DNA of 64,000 nucleotides. Source: 13-2-20CM-66-19 sp963824395 (GTDB lineage Bacteria; Pseudomonadota; Gammaproteobacteria; Steroidobacterales; Steroidobacteraceae). The stretch spans positions 62,001-126,000 of the forward strand of contig CAWGPF010000005.1 in the NCBI GenBank assembly GCA_963824395.1. Direction: 5' to 3'. The notes below the pieces were generated by a model. It was not told where the DNA came from. It ran no database searches and saw only the letters and a program-made list of their open reading frames with translations. Of the stretch, positions 8,793 through 18,839 are shown piece after piece. Both the position numbers and the translations under genes were made by a program. Positions within the stretch are counted from its first letter, which is position 1. The number at the start of each line of letters is the position of its first letter.

Positions 8793-9184
8793 GGGCGCCT
8801 CGCGGCTGAGCGCCGCGGCGGGAAGGGTTGAGTCATCTTGCGCAAGCACTCGCTGGTGTCCTTTGGGGCGCGAGACTACCAAATGGCCCCCCGGGTGGGC
8901 CGTGCCGGCCGGCGCGGATTGCCGTTCGCGGCGCCGTTGCCCCGAGGCGGGCCCGGAAACGCGTATAACCATCCTTTAGGCCACCGTGGCAGACGGCGGT
9001 TGACAAAAGTCTGTGCGTCAGGTCGCGGTCTTGCAGGTTCCCGTGTGCGGCGCGCCCGGCTTATGATAGGCCCCGTCCCGATTGGATCTATGCCAGGAGA
9101 GCGTGTGGGACTTTGTTTTGCCTGCCGCGGCGACTGGGCGGCCCGCCAGGGAGTGGTGTTGCGCGCAGCGCGGGGGCTCGCCTG
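8793..9184. other. 392-bp divergent intergenic region
   Basis: No gene was found here. The region separates the GT2 pair from the exporter operon. It contains TTGCGCAA (around 8838) and GGCCCCCCGGGTGGGCC (around 8885) inverted repeats, a consensus TTGACA at 9000-9005 without a convincing -10 at the right distance, a TATGAT at 9062-9067, and a possible sigma-54 site at 9020-9035 listed separately. Confidence 0.5.
9020..9035 (+). promoter_or_regulatory. Candidate sigma-54 (-24/-12) promoter for exporter operon
   Basis: The segment reads AGGTCGCGGTCTTGCA: GG and GC separated by exactly 10 nt, with a perfect TTGCA at the -12 side but a poor -24 side (consensus TGGCACG). It lies 150 nt upstream of the Wzm start. 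A sigma-54 activator of the PrsR type is encoded at the end of the same gene run, which makes this reading more likely, but a GG-N10-GC match in GC-rich DNA can be chance. Confidence 0.35.
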
Positions 9185-9967
9185 ATGGGCGCATGGCTGG
9201 CGGAGATCTGGCGCTCCCGGGAGATCCTCTATTTTCTGGCGTGGCGCGACATCAAGGTGCGCTACAAGCAGGCGGCCCTCGGTGTCGCCTGGGCGGTGCT
9301 GCAGCCGCTCCTGACCATGATCACCTTCACGTTCCTCTTCGGACGCATCGCCGGCTTCTCGAGCGACGGGGCGCCGTATCCCTTGTTCTCATTCTCGGCG
9401 CTGCTGCTGTGGACCTATTTTTCGGTGACGCTCGCGCAGGTCGGTAACAGCCTCATCGCCAACTCGAGCCTCATCACCAAGATCTACTTTCCACGCGTGC
9501 TGCTGCCCGGGGCGGCAGCCTTAGGCGGCCTGCTCGATCTTCTGGTCGGCTCGGTGCTGCTCATCGGGATGATGATCTACTACCGCGTGACTCCGCACTG
9601 GACGCTGCTCCTGACGCCCTTCTTCGTGGTGGAGACGGCGCTGCTCGTCATGGGGTTCGGGATGCTGCTCGCGGCCCTCAACGTGCGCTACCGCGATGTG
9701 AAGTACACGATCCCGTTCCTGACGCAGATTGGGCTGTTCGTGACCCCGACCTTCTGGCCGGTGAGTTATCTTCCGGGCAAGTACCAGTGGCTGCTCGTGT
9801 TCAATCCCATGGCCGGCGCCATTGAGGGCTTCCGCGGCTGCCTGCTCGGCAGCAGCTCGATCAACTGGCAGCTGGTGGCCTGTTCCTGGGTCATGACGCT
9901 GCTGCTGCTGCTGCTCGGCGGCCTGCACTTCCGCAACACCGAGCGTGTGTTCGCGGACATCGTCTGA
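9185..9967 (+). CDS. wzm: Polysaccharide ABC exporter permease (Wzm/TagG type)
   Basis: The product is 260 aa. It has the ABC-2 polysaccharide-permease pattern: an N-terminal coupling region (WRSREILYFLAWRDIKVRYKQAALG), then six hydrophobic segments (VLQPLLTMITFTFLFG; LFSFSALLLWTYF; LLDLLVGSVLLIGMMIYY; LLLTPFFVVETALLVMGFGMLLAALNVRYRDV; a segment before PTFWPVSYLPG; and LVACSWVMTLLLLLLGGLHF). The start at 9185 begins exactly where the family begins. With the ATPase encoded 17 bp downstream it should move an undecaprenyl-linked glycan across the inner membrane. The ABC-dependent pathway predicts synthesis of the whole chain on the cytoplasmic side. Confidence 0.92.
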   Translation: MGAWLAEIWRSREILYFLAWRDIKVRYKQAALGVAWAVLQPLLTMITFTFLFGRIAGFSSDGAPYPLFSFSALLLWTYFSVTLAQVGNSLIANSSLITKIYFPRVLLPGAAALGGLLDLLVGSVLLIGMMIYYRVTPHWTLLLTPFFVVETALLVMGFGMLLAALNVRYRDVKYTIPFLTQIGLFVTPTFWPVSYLPGKYQWLLVFNPMAGAIEGFRGCLLGSSSINWQLVACSWVMTLLLLLLGGLHFRNTERVFADIV

Positions 9968-9984
9968 AGGCACAGCAAGGGCAC

Positions 9985-11286
9985 ATGTCAGAGTCCATCA
10001 CCGTCGAGAACCTCTCCAAGTCCTATGAGCTTGGGGCACTGCGTCAGGAGACGCAGCTGCGCGATCAGCTGGTGCGCCTGCTGCGCGCGCCGTGGCGCGG
10101 CCGCCGCCGCAAGGAAATCCTCTGGGCGCTGCGCGACGTGTCCTTCAAGGTCGACGTCGGCGAGGTGGTGGGCATCATCGGCAGGAACGGCGCCGGCAAG
10201 AGCACGCTCTTGAAGATCCTCTCCAAGATCACCTACCCGACCTCGGGGCGCGTGCGCGCCCGCGGCCGCGTGGCCTCGCTCCTGGAGGTCGGCACCGGCT
10301 TCCACGAGGAGCTCACCGGGCGCGAGAACATCTTCCTCAACGGCTCGATCCTCGGCATGCGCAAGCGCGAGGTCGAGTCGAAGCTTGAGCAGATCGTGAG
10401 CTTCTCGGGCGTGGAGCGCTTCATCGATACGCCCATCAAGCGCTACTCGAGCGGCATGCGGCTGCGTCTGGGGTTTGCCGTGGCCGCGCACCTGGAGCCG
10501 GACGTGCTGATCGTCGATGAGGTGCTGGCGGTGGGTGATGCCGCTTTCCAGAAGAAGTGCATCAGCGCCATGCAGGACCTGCGTGGCGGCGGCCGCACGG
10601 TGCTGTTCGTCTCGCACAACATGGCGGCGGTTGAGAACCTGTGCTCGCGCGGCATCTGGATCGCCGACGGCAGCGTGCGCCTGGATGGCCCGACGCACGA
10701 GGTGATCGAGGCCTACATGGGCTCCTTTGCCTCAGCGGAAGCCGCCGCGAGTGACCTCACCGCGATCGACGGCCGGCGCGGTTCAGGCGAGATCCGCTTC
10801 ACCAAGGTCGAGTTCCTGACGGCCGACGGGCGGCTGCAGACCGTGACGCGCAGCGGCAAGGGACTCATGATCCGCCTGCACTACCGCGCCCGTGAGCCGA
10901 TCGAGCGCCCGAGCTTCGGCTTCAAGATGTATACCGAGCTCGGCACGCTCGTGACCGACACCGGCACCTGGTTGCACGGCCTGGACATCCCGCTCGCCCC
11001 GGCGGGCGACGGGTACCTCGATCTTGAGATCGATTCGCTGAACCTCATCCCGGGGCGCTACTACCTCTCGCTGCAGCTGGACTCCTCGATGAGCCAGCAC
11101 CTCTACGATGGGCTCGAGAACGCGGTCCATCTGGATATCGAGGAGGGCCCGATCTACGGCTCGACCCGCCGCATCGACAGCCGCCACGGGGTCGTGTTCT
11201 TCCCGCAGCGCTGGCATCTGGAAGGCATCGGCAGCGGGGCGGTGGAACCGACGCCTGCGCCGGCGGCCTCCGGCATCCGGCGCTGA
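9985..11286 (+). CDS. wzt: Polysaccharide ABC exporter ATPase with C-terminal domain (Wzt type)
   Basis: The product is 433 aa. The nucleotide-binding domain (about 1-250) has Walker A GRNGAGKST, the signature region YSSGMRLRLGFAVA, Walker B VLIVDEVLAVGD and the switch His in VLFVSHN. Residues from about 265 to 415 form a separate beta-rich domain (GSGEIRFTKVEFL onward) like the Wzt C-terminal domain, which binds the modified non-reducing end of the O-polysaccharide. Having this domain suggests the exported chain carries a terminal modification, and methyltransferases are encoded nearby. A short linker separates the gene from wzm, consistent with an operon. Confidence 0.93.
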   Translation: MSESITVENLSKSYELGALRQETQLRDQLVRLLRAPWRGRRRKEILWALRDVSFKVDVGEVVGIIGRNGAGKSTLLKILSKITYPTSGRVRARGRVASLLEVGTGFHEELTGRENIFLNGSILGMRKREVESKLEQIVSFSGVERFIDTPIKRYSSGMRLRLGFAVAAHLEPDVLIVDEVLAVGDAAFQKKCISAMQDLRGGGRTVLFVSHNMAAVENLCSRGIWIADGSVRLDGPTHEVIEAYMGSFASAEAAASDLTAIDGRRGSGEIRFTKVEFLTADGRLQTVTRSGKGLMIRLHYRAREPIERPSFGFKMYTELGTLVTDTGTWLHGLDIPLAPAGDGYLDLEIDSLNLIPGRYYLSLQLDSSMSQHLYDGLENAVHLDIEEGPIYGSTRRIDSRHGVVFFPQRWHLEGIGSGAVEPTPAPAASGIRR

Positions 11287-11363
11287 TGTCCCTCCTGAAT
11301 TAAGTTAAATAGCGTTCCGCCCGCGCAATTGTGACGGCGTTCACGCGCCTTATGGCCGGCGCC

Positions 11364-11381
11364 TTTACACTCTGGTGTAAA
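11364..11381. promoter_or_regulatory. Perfect inverted repeat upstream of the priming transferase
   Basis: TTTACAC-TCTG-GTGTAAA is a perfect 7-bp inverted repeat with a 4-nt spacer, 47 bp before the sugar-transferase start. It stands out as AT-rich within GC-rich DNA and has the symmetry of a dimeric regulator site. Which protein binds it is unknown; the PrsR-type regulator encoded in the same operon is an obvious candidate. Confidence 0.5.
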
Positions 11382-11428
11382 GTCGCCCCGCCAGCCATCT
11401 CGGCGCCTCGCCATCTCACCCCGTCAGC

Positions 11429-12835
11429 ATGCGAATCCGGATTCTCGGCCAGAACGTTCCGACTTCGATCGCGGTCCTCGCGTTCGCCGAGGCGGCCGTC
11501 GCCTTTGTCTCCGTCTACGCCGCCGTCCTGATCCGTTTCGAGGTGAGCCCCGGGCACCTGCCGCAGCTGCAGCAGGAGATCGGAGTGCTGTGGCCGCGGG
11601 CCGCCATATTCGCCCTCACCGTGCTCGTGTGCCTGATGGCCTTCGGCCTCTACAGTGCGCGCCAGCGCGCCCAGCTCTCGGGGGTCCTGGTGCGGGTCGC
11701 GGCGGCGCTCGTCGTGGCCGCCTGCGCCGTCGCGGCGGTCTTCTACCTGCTGCCGAGCATCCACCTGTGGCGCGGCGTCGAGGCACTCGCGGTGGTATTC
11801 GCCGGCTGCGGCATCGTGCTCTCGCGCGTGGTGTTCGTGCGCGTGGTGAGTCAGGAGATCTTCAAGCGCCGCGTACTGGTGTACGGAGCGGGGGCGGCGG
11901 CGGCCTCGCTCGCGAGCCTGCGCCGCTCGGCCGACCGGCGCGGCTTCCAGCTCATCGGCTTCGTGCCCCCGCCCGAGGAGCCGCGCGCGGTGGACGCCGA
12001 GCGCCTGCTCGACCCGCAGGGGAACCTGCGCGGGCTGTGCGAGCGGCTGAACGTCAATGAGGTGGTGGTGGCGATGGATGACCGCCGCCGCGGCTTTCCG
12101 ATCCGCGACCTGCTCGAGTGCCGCCTCGCAGGGGTGGATGTCACCGAGCTTCTGACCTTCCTCGAGCGCGAGACCGGGCGGGTGCGGCTGGATGTGCTCA
12201 ATCCGAGCTGGATGATCTTCGGCCAGGGGTTCCGGCGCGACCCGGTGCGCCTGTTCTCCTCGCGCCTGCTCGACCTTGCCGCAAGCCTCGTGGTGCTCAC
12301 CGTGTCGGCGCCGGTGATACTGGTGACGGTCATCGCCATCAAGCTCGAGGACGGCCTCACGGCGCCTGCGCTCTACAGCCAGCGGCGCGTCGGTCTCGGC
12401 GGGCGCGAGTTCAAAGTGCTCAAGTTCCGCAGCATGCGCCAGGACGCGGAGGTGAATGGCGCGGTGTGGGCGCAGCAGGCCGACCCGCGCGTCACGCGCG
12501 TCGGCGGGGTGATCCGCAAGCTGCGCATCGATGAGCTGCCGCAGATCCTCAACGTGCTGCGCGGCCACATGAGCTTCATCGGGCCGCGCCCGGAGCGCCC
12601 GGAGTTCGTGGCGGAGCTCGCCGAGAAGATCCCCTACTACGTGCAGCGCCACTGCGTGAAGCCTGGGATCACCGGCTGGGCGCAGCTGTGCTACCCGTAC
12701 GGCTCCTCCGAGCAGGACGCGCTCGAGAAGCTGCAGTACGACCTCTACTACATCAAGAACAACAACCTGCTGTTCGATCTTGCGATCCTGGTGCAGACGG
12801 CCGAGGTAGTGCTCCTCGGCAAGGGAGCCCGCTGA
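11429..12835 (+). CDS. Priming sugar transferase, PEP-CTERM/EpsB_2-type polyprenyl glycosylphosphotransferase
   Basis: The product is 468 aa. The N-terminal half has four hydrophobic segments and a Rossmann-like CoA-binding fold (VLVYGAGAAAASLASLRR). The C-terminal third is the catalytic PglC/WcaJ domain: a membrane re-entrant helix (LLDLAASLVVLTVSAPVILVTVIAIKLED), SQRRVGLGG, FKVLKFRSM, LRIDELPQ, and GPRPERPEF. It transfers a sugar-1-phosphate onto undecaprenyl phosphate, the first step of glycan assembly. The overall pattern matches the sugar transferase family tied to exosortase (PEP-CTERM) systems. The gene overlaps the next one (TGATG), which encodes the matching PrsR-type regulator. No exosortase or PEP-CTERM substrate lies in this window. 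Confidence 0.9.
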   Translation: MRIRILGQNVPTSIAVLAFAEAAVAFVSVYAAVLIRFEVSPGHLPQLQQEIGVLWPRAAIFALTVLVCLMAFGLYSARQRAQLSGVLVRVAAALVVAACAVAAVFYLLPSIHLWRGVEALAVVFAGCGIVLSRVVFVRVVSQEIFKRRVLVYGAGAAAASLASLRRSADRRGFQLIGFVPPPEEPRAVDAERLLDPQGNLRGLCERLNVNEVVVAMDDRRRGFPIRDLLECRLAGVDVTELLTFLERETGRVRLDVLNPSWMIFGQGFRRDPVRLFSSRLLDLAASLVVLTVSAPVILVTVIAIKLEDGLTAPALYSQRRVGLGGREFKVLKFRSMRQDAEVNGAVWAQQADPRVTRVGGVIRKLRIDELPQILNVLRGHMSFIGPRPERPEFVAELAEKIPYYVQRHCVKPGITGWAQLCYPYGSSEQDALEKLQYDLYYIKNNNLLFDLAILVQTAEVVLLGKGAR

Positions 12836-14292
12836 TGGCCGCCGTGATGCAACGTCGCAAGCTACTCATCCTGGAGAACGACAAGGCGCTGCGCCGCGAG
12901 CTCGAGGCGGTGTTCTCCGATCTCGACGTAACCGCCGCGGAGGCCTCCGAGCAGACGCTCGCCCTCGTGCGGCGCACCGAGCCGGACGTGGTGCTCTTTG
13001 ATCTCGGCGCCGCCCGGGACAGCGCGCTGGCCGCGCAGAGCCTGCAGCTGCTGCGCCAGATCCTCAACATCTCCCCCGACACCAAGATCATCGCCATGAC
13101 CGAGCACGATGCGCGCGAGCTTGCGGTCTCGGCGGTGGGGCTCGGGGCGGCGGACTTCTACCACAAGCCCCTCGATGCCGGGGTGCTCTCGATCGTCGTG
13201 CGCCGCGCGCTGCGCATGCGCGAGCTCGAGGAGGAGAACTGGCGCCTGCGCGAGCGCACCGGGGCGATGGCGCTCGAAGGCATCATCGGCGTCAGCGACT
13301 CGATGCGGAGCCTGTGCCGCGCGGTCGAGAAGGTGGCGCCCACCAACGCCACGGTGCTGCTGCTCGGGGACAGCGGCACCGGCAAGGAGCTCCTGGCGCG
13401 CGCCGTGCACCGCCTGTCGGGGCGCTCCCACAAGCCCTTCGTCGCCATCAACTGCGCCGCCATCCCCGATACGCTCCTCGAAAGCGAGCTGTTCGGCTAC
13501 GAGAAGGGCGCCTTCACCGGCGCCGCCAAGCGCACTACGGGGAAGCTTGAGTCCGCCGAGGGCGGCACGGTGTTCCTCGATGAGATCGGCGAGATGCCGG
13601 CTTCCTTGCAGGCGAAGCTGCTGCGCGTGGTGCAGGAGCGCAGCGTCGAGCGCGTCGGCGGGCGCGTGCTGGTGCCGCTCGACCTGCGCATCGTGTGCGC
13701 CACCAACAAGAACCTCGATGCGCTCATCGGCAGCGGCGCCTTTCGCGATGACCTCTTCTACCGCATCAGCGAGGTGACCATCCGCGTGCCGGCGCTCAAG
13801 GACCGCCAGGGCGACAGCCTGCTGCTCGCCCAGTTCCTGCTGCAGCAGACCGCCGAGCGCTTCAACAAGCCCACCCGCGGGCTCGCCCCGGATGCCATCC
13901 GCGCCATCCAGGCCTATCGCTGGCCGGGCAACGTGCGCGAGCTGGAGAATCGCATCAAGGGCGCGGTGATCATGGCCGAAGGGGTGGTGGTGACCGCGGC
14001 GGACTTGGGGCTCGAGGATCCGGGCGATGACCCGGAGTACCTGAACCTGCGCGTCGCGCGCCAGCGTGCCGAGGCGCAGGCGGTGCGCCAGTCGCTTGCG
14101 GTCGCGCGCGGCAACCTGTCGCGCGCCGCAGAACTCCTCGGCGTCACGCGCCCGACGCTCTATGACCTCCTCGGCAAGCACAGCATCGATGCGGCGCAGT
14201 TCGGCAAGAACGGCCCGCACCTGACCGAGGCGGCGGCGGCCGCCGCCGCCGCTGCCGCGGCGCTGCCGTTGCCCGGGGCTGAGGAGTCCTGA
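12835..14292 (+). CDS. prsR: PrsR-type sigma-54-dependent response regulator (PEP-CTERM-box family)
   Basis: The product is 485 aa. The receiver domain (about 8-130) starts LLILENDKALRRELE and has a phospho-acceptor Asp in VVLFDLG; the spacing and GLGAADFYHKPLDA are typical of PrsR. The AAA+ domain has Walker A GDSGTGKE, the sigma-54 contact GAFTGA and EGGTVFLDEIGEMP. A Fis-type HTH (LSRAAELLGVTRPTLYDLL) follows, then a low-complexity Ala tract near residues 463-472. The family controls exopolysaccharide and PEP-CTERM genes with kinase PrsK, which is not in the window. The gene is coupled to the priming transferase. Its stop is 1 nt from that of the convergent glrR. Confidence 0.88.
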   Translation: MAAVMQRRKLLILENDKALRRELEAVFSDLDVTAAEASEQTLALVRRTEPDVVLFDLGAARDSALAAQSLQLLRQILNISPDTKIIAMTEHDARELAVSAVGLGAADFYHKPLDAGVLSIVVRRALRMRELEEENWRLRERTGAMALEGIIGVSDSMRSLCRAVEKVAPTNATVLLLGDSGTGKELLARAVHRLSGRSHKPFVAINCAAIPDTLLESELFGYEKGAFTGAAKRTTGKLESAEGGTVFLDEIGEMPASLQAKLLRVVQERSVERVGGRVLVPLDLRIVCATNKNLDALIGSGAFRDDLFYRISEVTIRVPALKDRQGDSLLLAQFLLQQTAERFNKPTRGLAPDAIRAIQAYRWPGNVRELENRIKGAVIMAEGVVVTAADLGLEDPGDDPEYLNLRVARQRAEAQAVRQSLAVARGNLSRAAELLGVTRPTLYDLLGKHSIDAAQFGKNGPHLTEAAAAAAAAAAALPLPGAEES

Positions 14293-14293
14293 A

Positions 14294-15703
<1,410 letters not shown>

Positions 15704-16281
15704 TGAGCGAGCGCTCGATGTTGGCGATCGCCGCGAGCTTCGCGCGCGCCTCGTCGAGTTCCTTGCGCAGTCGCGCGTTCTCGTCGGCTTCCGCCTGCAG
15801 GCGGGTGTTCGCCTTGGCGATGTGCTCGCGGTCGGCCCGCGCCGCATCGGTTTGCAGCCTGCGGTTTTCCGCCTCGAGCGTCAAATGGTCGTCAATTTGC
15901 GAAAGTTCCAGGAACGCGAGCGCCCGCTCACCCGGTAACAGCACCTCCGGGTTCGCCATGAGCTCGCGCAAGAGGGTCTGGGACTTCGGCAGATCGGTCG
16001 CCGGGTGCCCCTGGGTGCCGAGGATCAGGGCGAGTTTGAGCTGGTGGCTCGGCGTCGGGGCGAGGTCGAAGTCGTGCTGGGCGGTGGCGACGATCTCGGC
16101 CTGCTCGGCGGGCGGCCCCGTCACCAGGCGCTGCAGCAGCTGCAGGTAGCCGGCGAGCAGCGCCGAGGCGGTCGCCTGCGGGTTCACCACCGGGGCCGGT
16201 GCCGGCGCGTGCTGCGTGGTAAGGCCCGTGCAGCCGCCGGCGAGGCAGGCGCCGAGTGCTGCGCTAAGCAGTGCCGCCGCC

Positions 16282-17763
16282 CTAGGCTGCATGGGCGTGC
16301 GCCTTCGGCAGCGTCGTGAGCGGGGTTTCGCTGGCGCGCAGCGGCATGGTGATGCGGAAGTGCGCGCCCGGGAACTGGCCGTCGACGATCTGCACCGTGC
16401 CGCCGTGGGCCGAGACGAACTCGAGCACCACCGACAGGCCGATGCCGGTGCCCTTGACCGCGGTGGTGCGCGCCGCGCGTCCGGTATAGAAGGCGTCGAA
16501 GATGTGGGCCCGGTCCTCGACCGGGATCCCCTGTCCGCTGTCGGCGACATCCAGGATCACCTGCGTGCCCGCGGTGCGGGCCATGAGGTGGATGGTGCCC
16601 CCCTTGGGCGAGTATTTCACGGCATTGGACACGAGGTTCTCGAGAATCAGGCGGATCTTGCCGCGGTCGGCCACGAGCGTCAGGTCCTCGACGTGCACAT
16701 CGAGGCGCACGCGTTGAGACAGGAGCGTCAGCTGTTGGTTCTCGAGCACCTGCTTCACGAGCGGGCGCAGCCGGAACTCGGTGGCCTCGAGCCCGACGCT
16801 CGAGGTCTGCCAGGCGCTGAAGGAGAGCAGATTCTCGATCATGCGCTGCAGCTTGATGCCGTTCTCGCGCAGGATCGCCGCCACCTCGCGCTGGTTGGAG
16901 TCGAGCTCCCCGACCGCCCCGTCCATGAGGAGTTCCGTCCCCTCGCGGATGTTGGCGAGCGGGGTCTTCAGTTCGTGCGACATGTGGCGCAGGAAGCGGT
17001 TGCGCTCGTGGGCGAGCTCGAGCAGGCGCTGGCGCAGCCACTCGAGCTGGCCGCCGAGGCGCTCCAGGTCGCGCGGCCCCGCCACGGCGATCGGGTTCGT
17101 AAGATTACCCTGGCCAAGTTCACTGATGGCGCGGTCGAGCTGGCGCAGCGGGCGCCCGACGCCCACGGTGAGCACGAACACCGCGATCACGGCGAGGGGC
17201 AAGAGCGCCGCGGCGGTCCACAGCAGACGCTTGCGCGCCTCGAGCGTGCGCTCCTGGAGCGCGGCCACGTCGGCGTTCACCTGCGCGCCGAACTGCTTCG
17301 CCACCTGCTCAACGAGCGCGGTGAGCTGCGTGAAGCGCTCGTTGAGCTGCGCCTGGGTATCGGCATCCTTCGGGGTGGGGGTTTCGATGACGAGGTCGCG
17401 GATCTTCTGCTGCAGATCCCCGATCGCATCGAGCGTCTGGCCGGCATTGGCGGCCGCCTGCAGGCGCAGCTGCGCGCGCGTCTTGCTCAGCAAGAGGTCC
17501 TGGCTGCGGAAGGGCTCGAGCAGCTTCGGATCGTTCAGCACGCCGTAGAGGCGCGCATCACGCTCGAGCGAGGCGGTCTGGCTGAACAGCGACTGGCTCG
17601 CGCCGGCGTTGGTCACCCCCTGGCGCACGATTTTCTGGCCGCTGTCGGCCAGGTCGCGGATCTGCAGCACCGCGATCAGCACGGCGATGAGCAGCGGCAC
17701 GGCCATCAGGGCCAGGCCGACCAGCATCAATCCGCTCAATGACTTGGGACGCCCCCACTGCAT
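16282..17763 (-). CDS. glrK: Sensor histidine kinase GlrK (QseE)
   Basis: The product is 493 aa. There are two membrane helices (about 11-35 and 182-205) around a helical periplasmic domain, then a HAMP region, a dimerisation/phospho-acceptor helix with MSHELKTPLANIREG (His in the H box), and ATPase boxes (N box LVSNAVKYSPKG, G box VADSGQGIPVEDRAHIF and GTGIGLSVVLEFV). The HAMP-proximal LRQLDRAISELGQGN and the H-box context match GlrK closely. It should phosphorylate GlrR. A TAGAAT -10-like box lies 8 nt before the ATG and there is no Shine-Dalgarno, so the message could be leaderless. Confidence 0.93.
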   Translation of the reverse strand: MQWGRPKSLSGLMLVGLALMAVPLLIAVLIAVLQIRDLADSGQKIVRQGVTNAGASQSLFSQTASLERDARLYGVLNDPKLLEPFRSQDLLLSKTRAQLRLQAAANAGQTLDAIGDLQQKIRDLVIETPTPKDADTQAQLNERFTQLTALVEQVAKQFGAQVNADVAALQERTLEARKRLLWTAAALLPLAVIAVFVLTVGVGRPLRQLDRAISELGQGNLTNPIAVAGPRDLERLGGQLEWLRQRLLELAHERNRFLRHMSHELKTPLANIREGTELLMDGAVGELDSNQREVAAILRENGIKLQRMIENLLSFSAWQTSSVGLEATEFRLRPLVKQVLENQQLTLLSQRVRLDVHVEDLTLVADRGKIRLILENLVSNAVKYSPKGGTIHLMARTAGTQVILDVADSGQGIPVEDRAHIFDAFYTGRAARTTAVKGTGIGLSVVLEFVSAHGGTVQIVDGQFPGAHFRITMPLRASETPLTTLPKAHAHAA

Positions 17764-17837
17764 GGGGGCGCATTCTACCTAGCGTCTCCGTGTGGCGGCG
17801 CGTTTTCGGACGGTCGGTTCAGCGATCCTTCAGGCGC

Positions 17838-18830
17838 TCACCAGGGCTCGCGCTTGAGGCGCTGCTCCCACGCGTACGCGGTGCGCACGATCGTGTCCAG
17901 ATCGTCCAGGCGCGGTCGCCAGCCGAGCTCCCGGCGGATGCGTTCGGCGCGCGCCACGAGCGCCGGGGGGTCACCGGCACGGCGCGGCTCTTCGCGCACC
18001 GAGAGGCGCTGGCCGGAGATGCGCTCCACGCTTTCGAGCACCTCTCGCACGCTGTAGCCGTGCCCGTAGCCGACGTTCAGGGTGGTCGAGTCCCCGCCGC
18101 CGCGCAGGTAGGTGAGGGCGTCCACGTGCGCGGTCGCCAGGTCCTCGACGTGGATGTAGTCGCGCACCCCGGTGCCATCGGCGGTCGGATAGTCGGTGCC
18201 GAAGATCGAGACGTGGGCACGCTTGCCCACGGCCGCCTCGCAGGCAACCTTGATGAGGAGCGTGGCGTTCGGGGTGGCCTGGCCGATGCGGCCGCCGGAG
18301 TCGGAGCCGGCGACGTTGAAATAGCGCAGTGCCGCATAGCGCAGGCTCGAGGACTGCGCCACGGACGCGAGCATCCACTCGGACATGAGCTTGGAGGTGC
18401 CGTAGGGATTGATCGGCGCGGTCGGGGTGCTCTCGGCCGCCACCCCGTCGGCGGGCGTGCCGTACACCGCGGCGGTCGAGGAGAACACGAAGTTGCGCAC
18501 GTTGGCCTCGACGCAGCACTCGAGCAGCGTGCGCGTCGAGCAGGTGTTGTTGCCGTAGTACTTCAGCGGCTCGCGCACCGATTCGGGCACGATGGTGAAG
18601 GCGGCGAAGTGCATGACGGTGTCGACGGCGTGGGTCTTCAGCAGCTGCGCCACGAGCTCACGGTCGCCCACCTTGCCCACGATGAGGGGCGCATCGAGGG
18701 TCGCCTGGCGGAAGCCCCGCGACAGGTCATCGAGGATGACCACGCGCTCACCGCGCGCGGCGAGCTGCAGGGCCACGTGCGAACCAATGTAGCCCGCACC
18801 CCCGGTGACTAATATGCTGCCGTGCTTCAT
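17838..18830 (-). CDS. galE: UDP-glucose 4-epimerase
   Basis: The product is 330 aa, the usual length. It has the NAD-binding GGAGYIGSH motif at the N-terminus, the catalytic Ser/Thr region SSTAAVYG, the YxxxK pair in NPYGTSKLMSEW, and the substrate-binding stretch LRYFNVAGSD. It interconverts UDP-glucose and UDP-galactose (possibly the N-acetyl forms) and would supply sugars for the surface glycan. The start lies only 9 nt from the start of the divergent srkA, leaving no room for a normal promoter between them. Confidence 0.95.
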   Translation of the reverse strand: MKHGSILVTGGAGYIGSHVALQLAARGERVVILDDLSRGFRQATLDAPLIVGKVGDRELVAQLLKTHAVDTVMHFAAFTIVPESVREPLKYYGNNTCSTRTLLECCVEANVRNFVFSSTAAVYGTPADGVAAESTPTAPINPYGTSKLMSEWMLASVAQSSSLRYAALRYFNVAGSDSGGRIGQATPNATLLIKVACEAAVGKRAHVSIFGTDYPTADGTGVRDYIHVEDLATAHVDALTYLRGGGDSTTLNVGYGHGYSVREVLESVERISGQRLSVREEPRRAGDPPALVARAERIRRELGWRPRLDDLDTIVRTAYAWEQRLKREPW

Positions 18831-18839
18831 GGGGTCAGA

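Noticed and set aside
9000..9028. Sigma-70 promoter using the perfect TTGACA at 9000-9005
   Set aside because: No -10-like hexamer lies 16-18 nt downstream.
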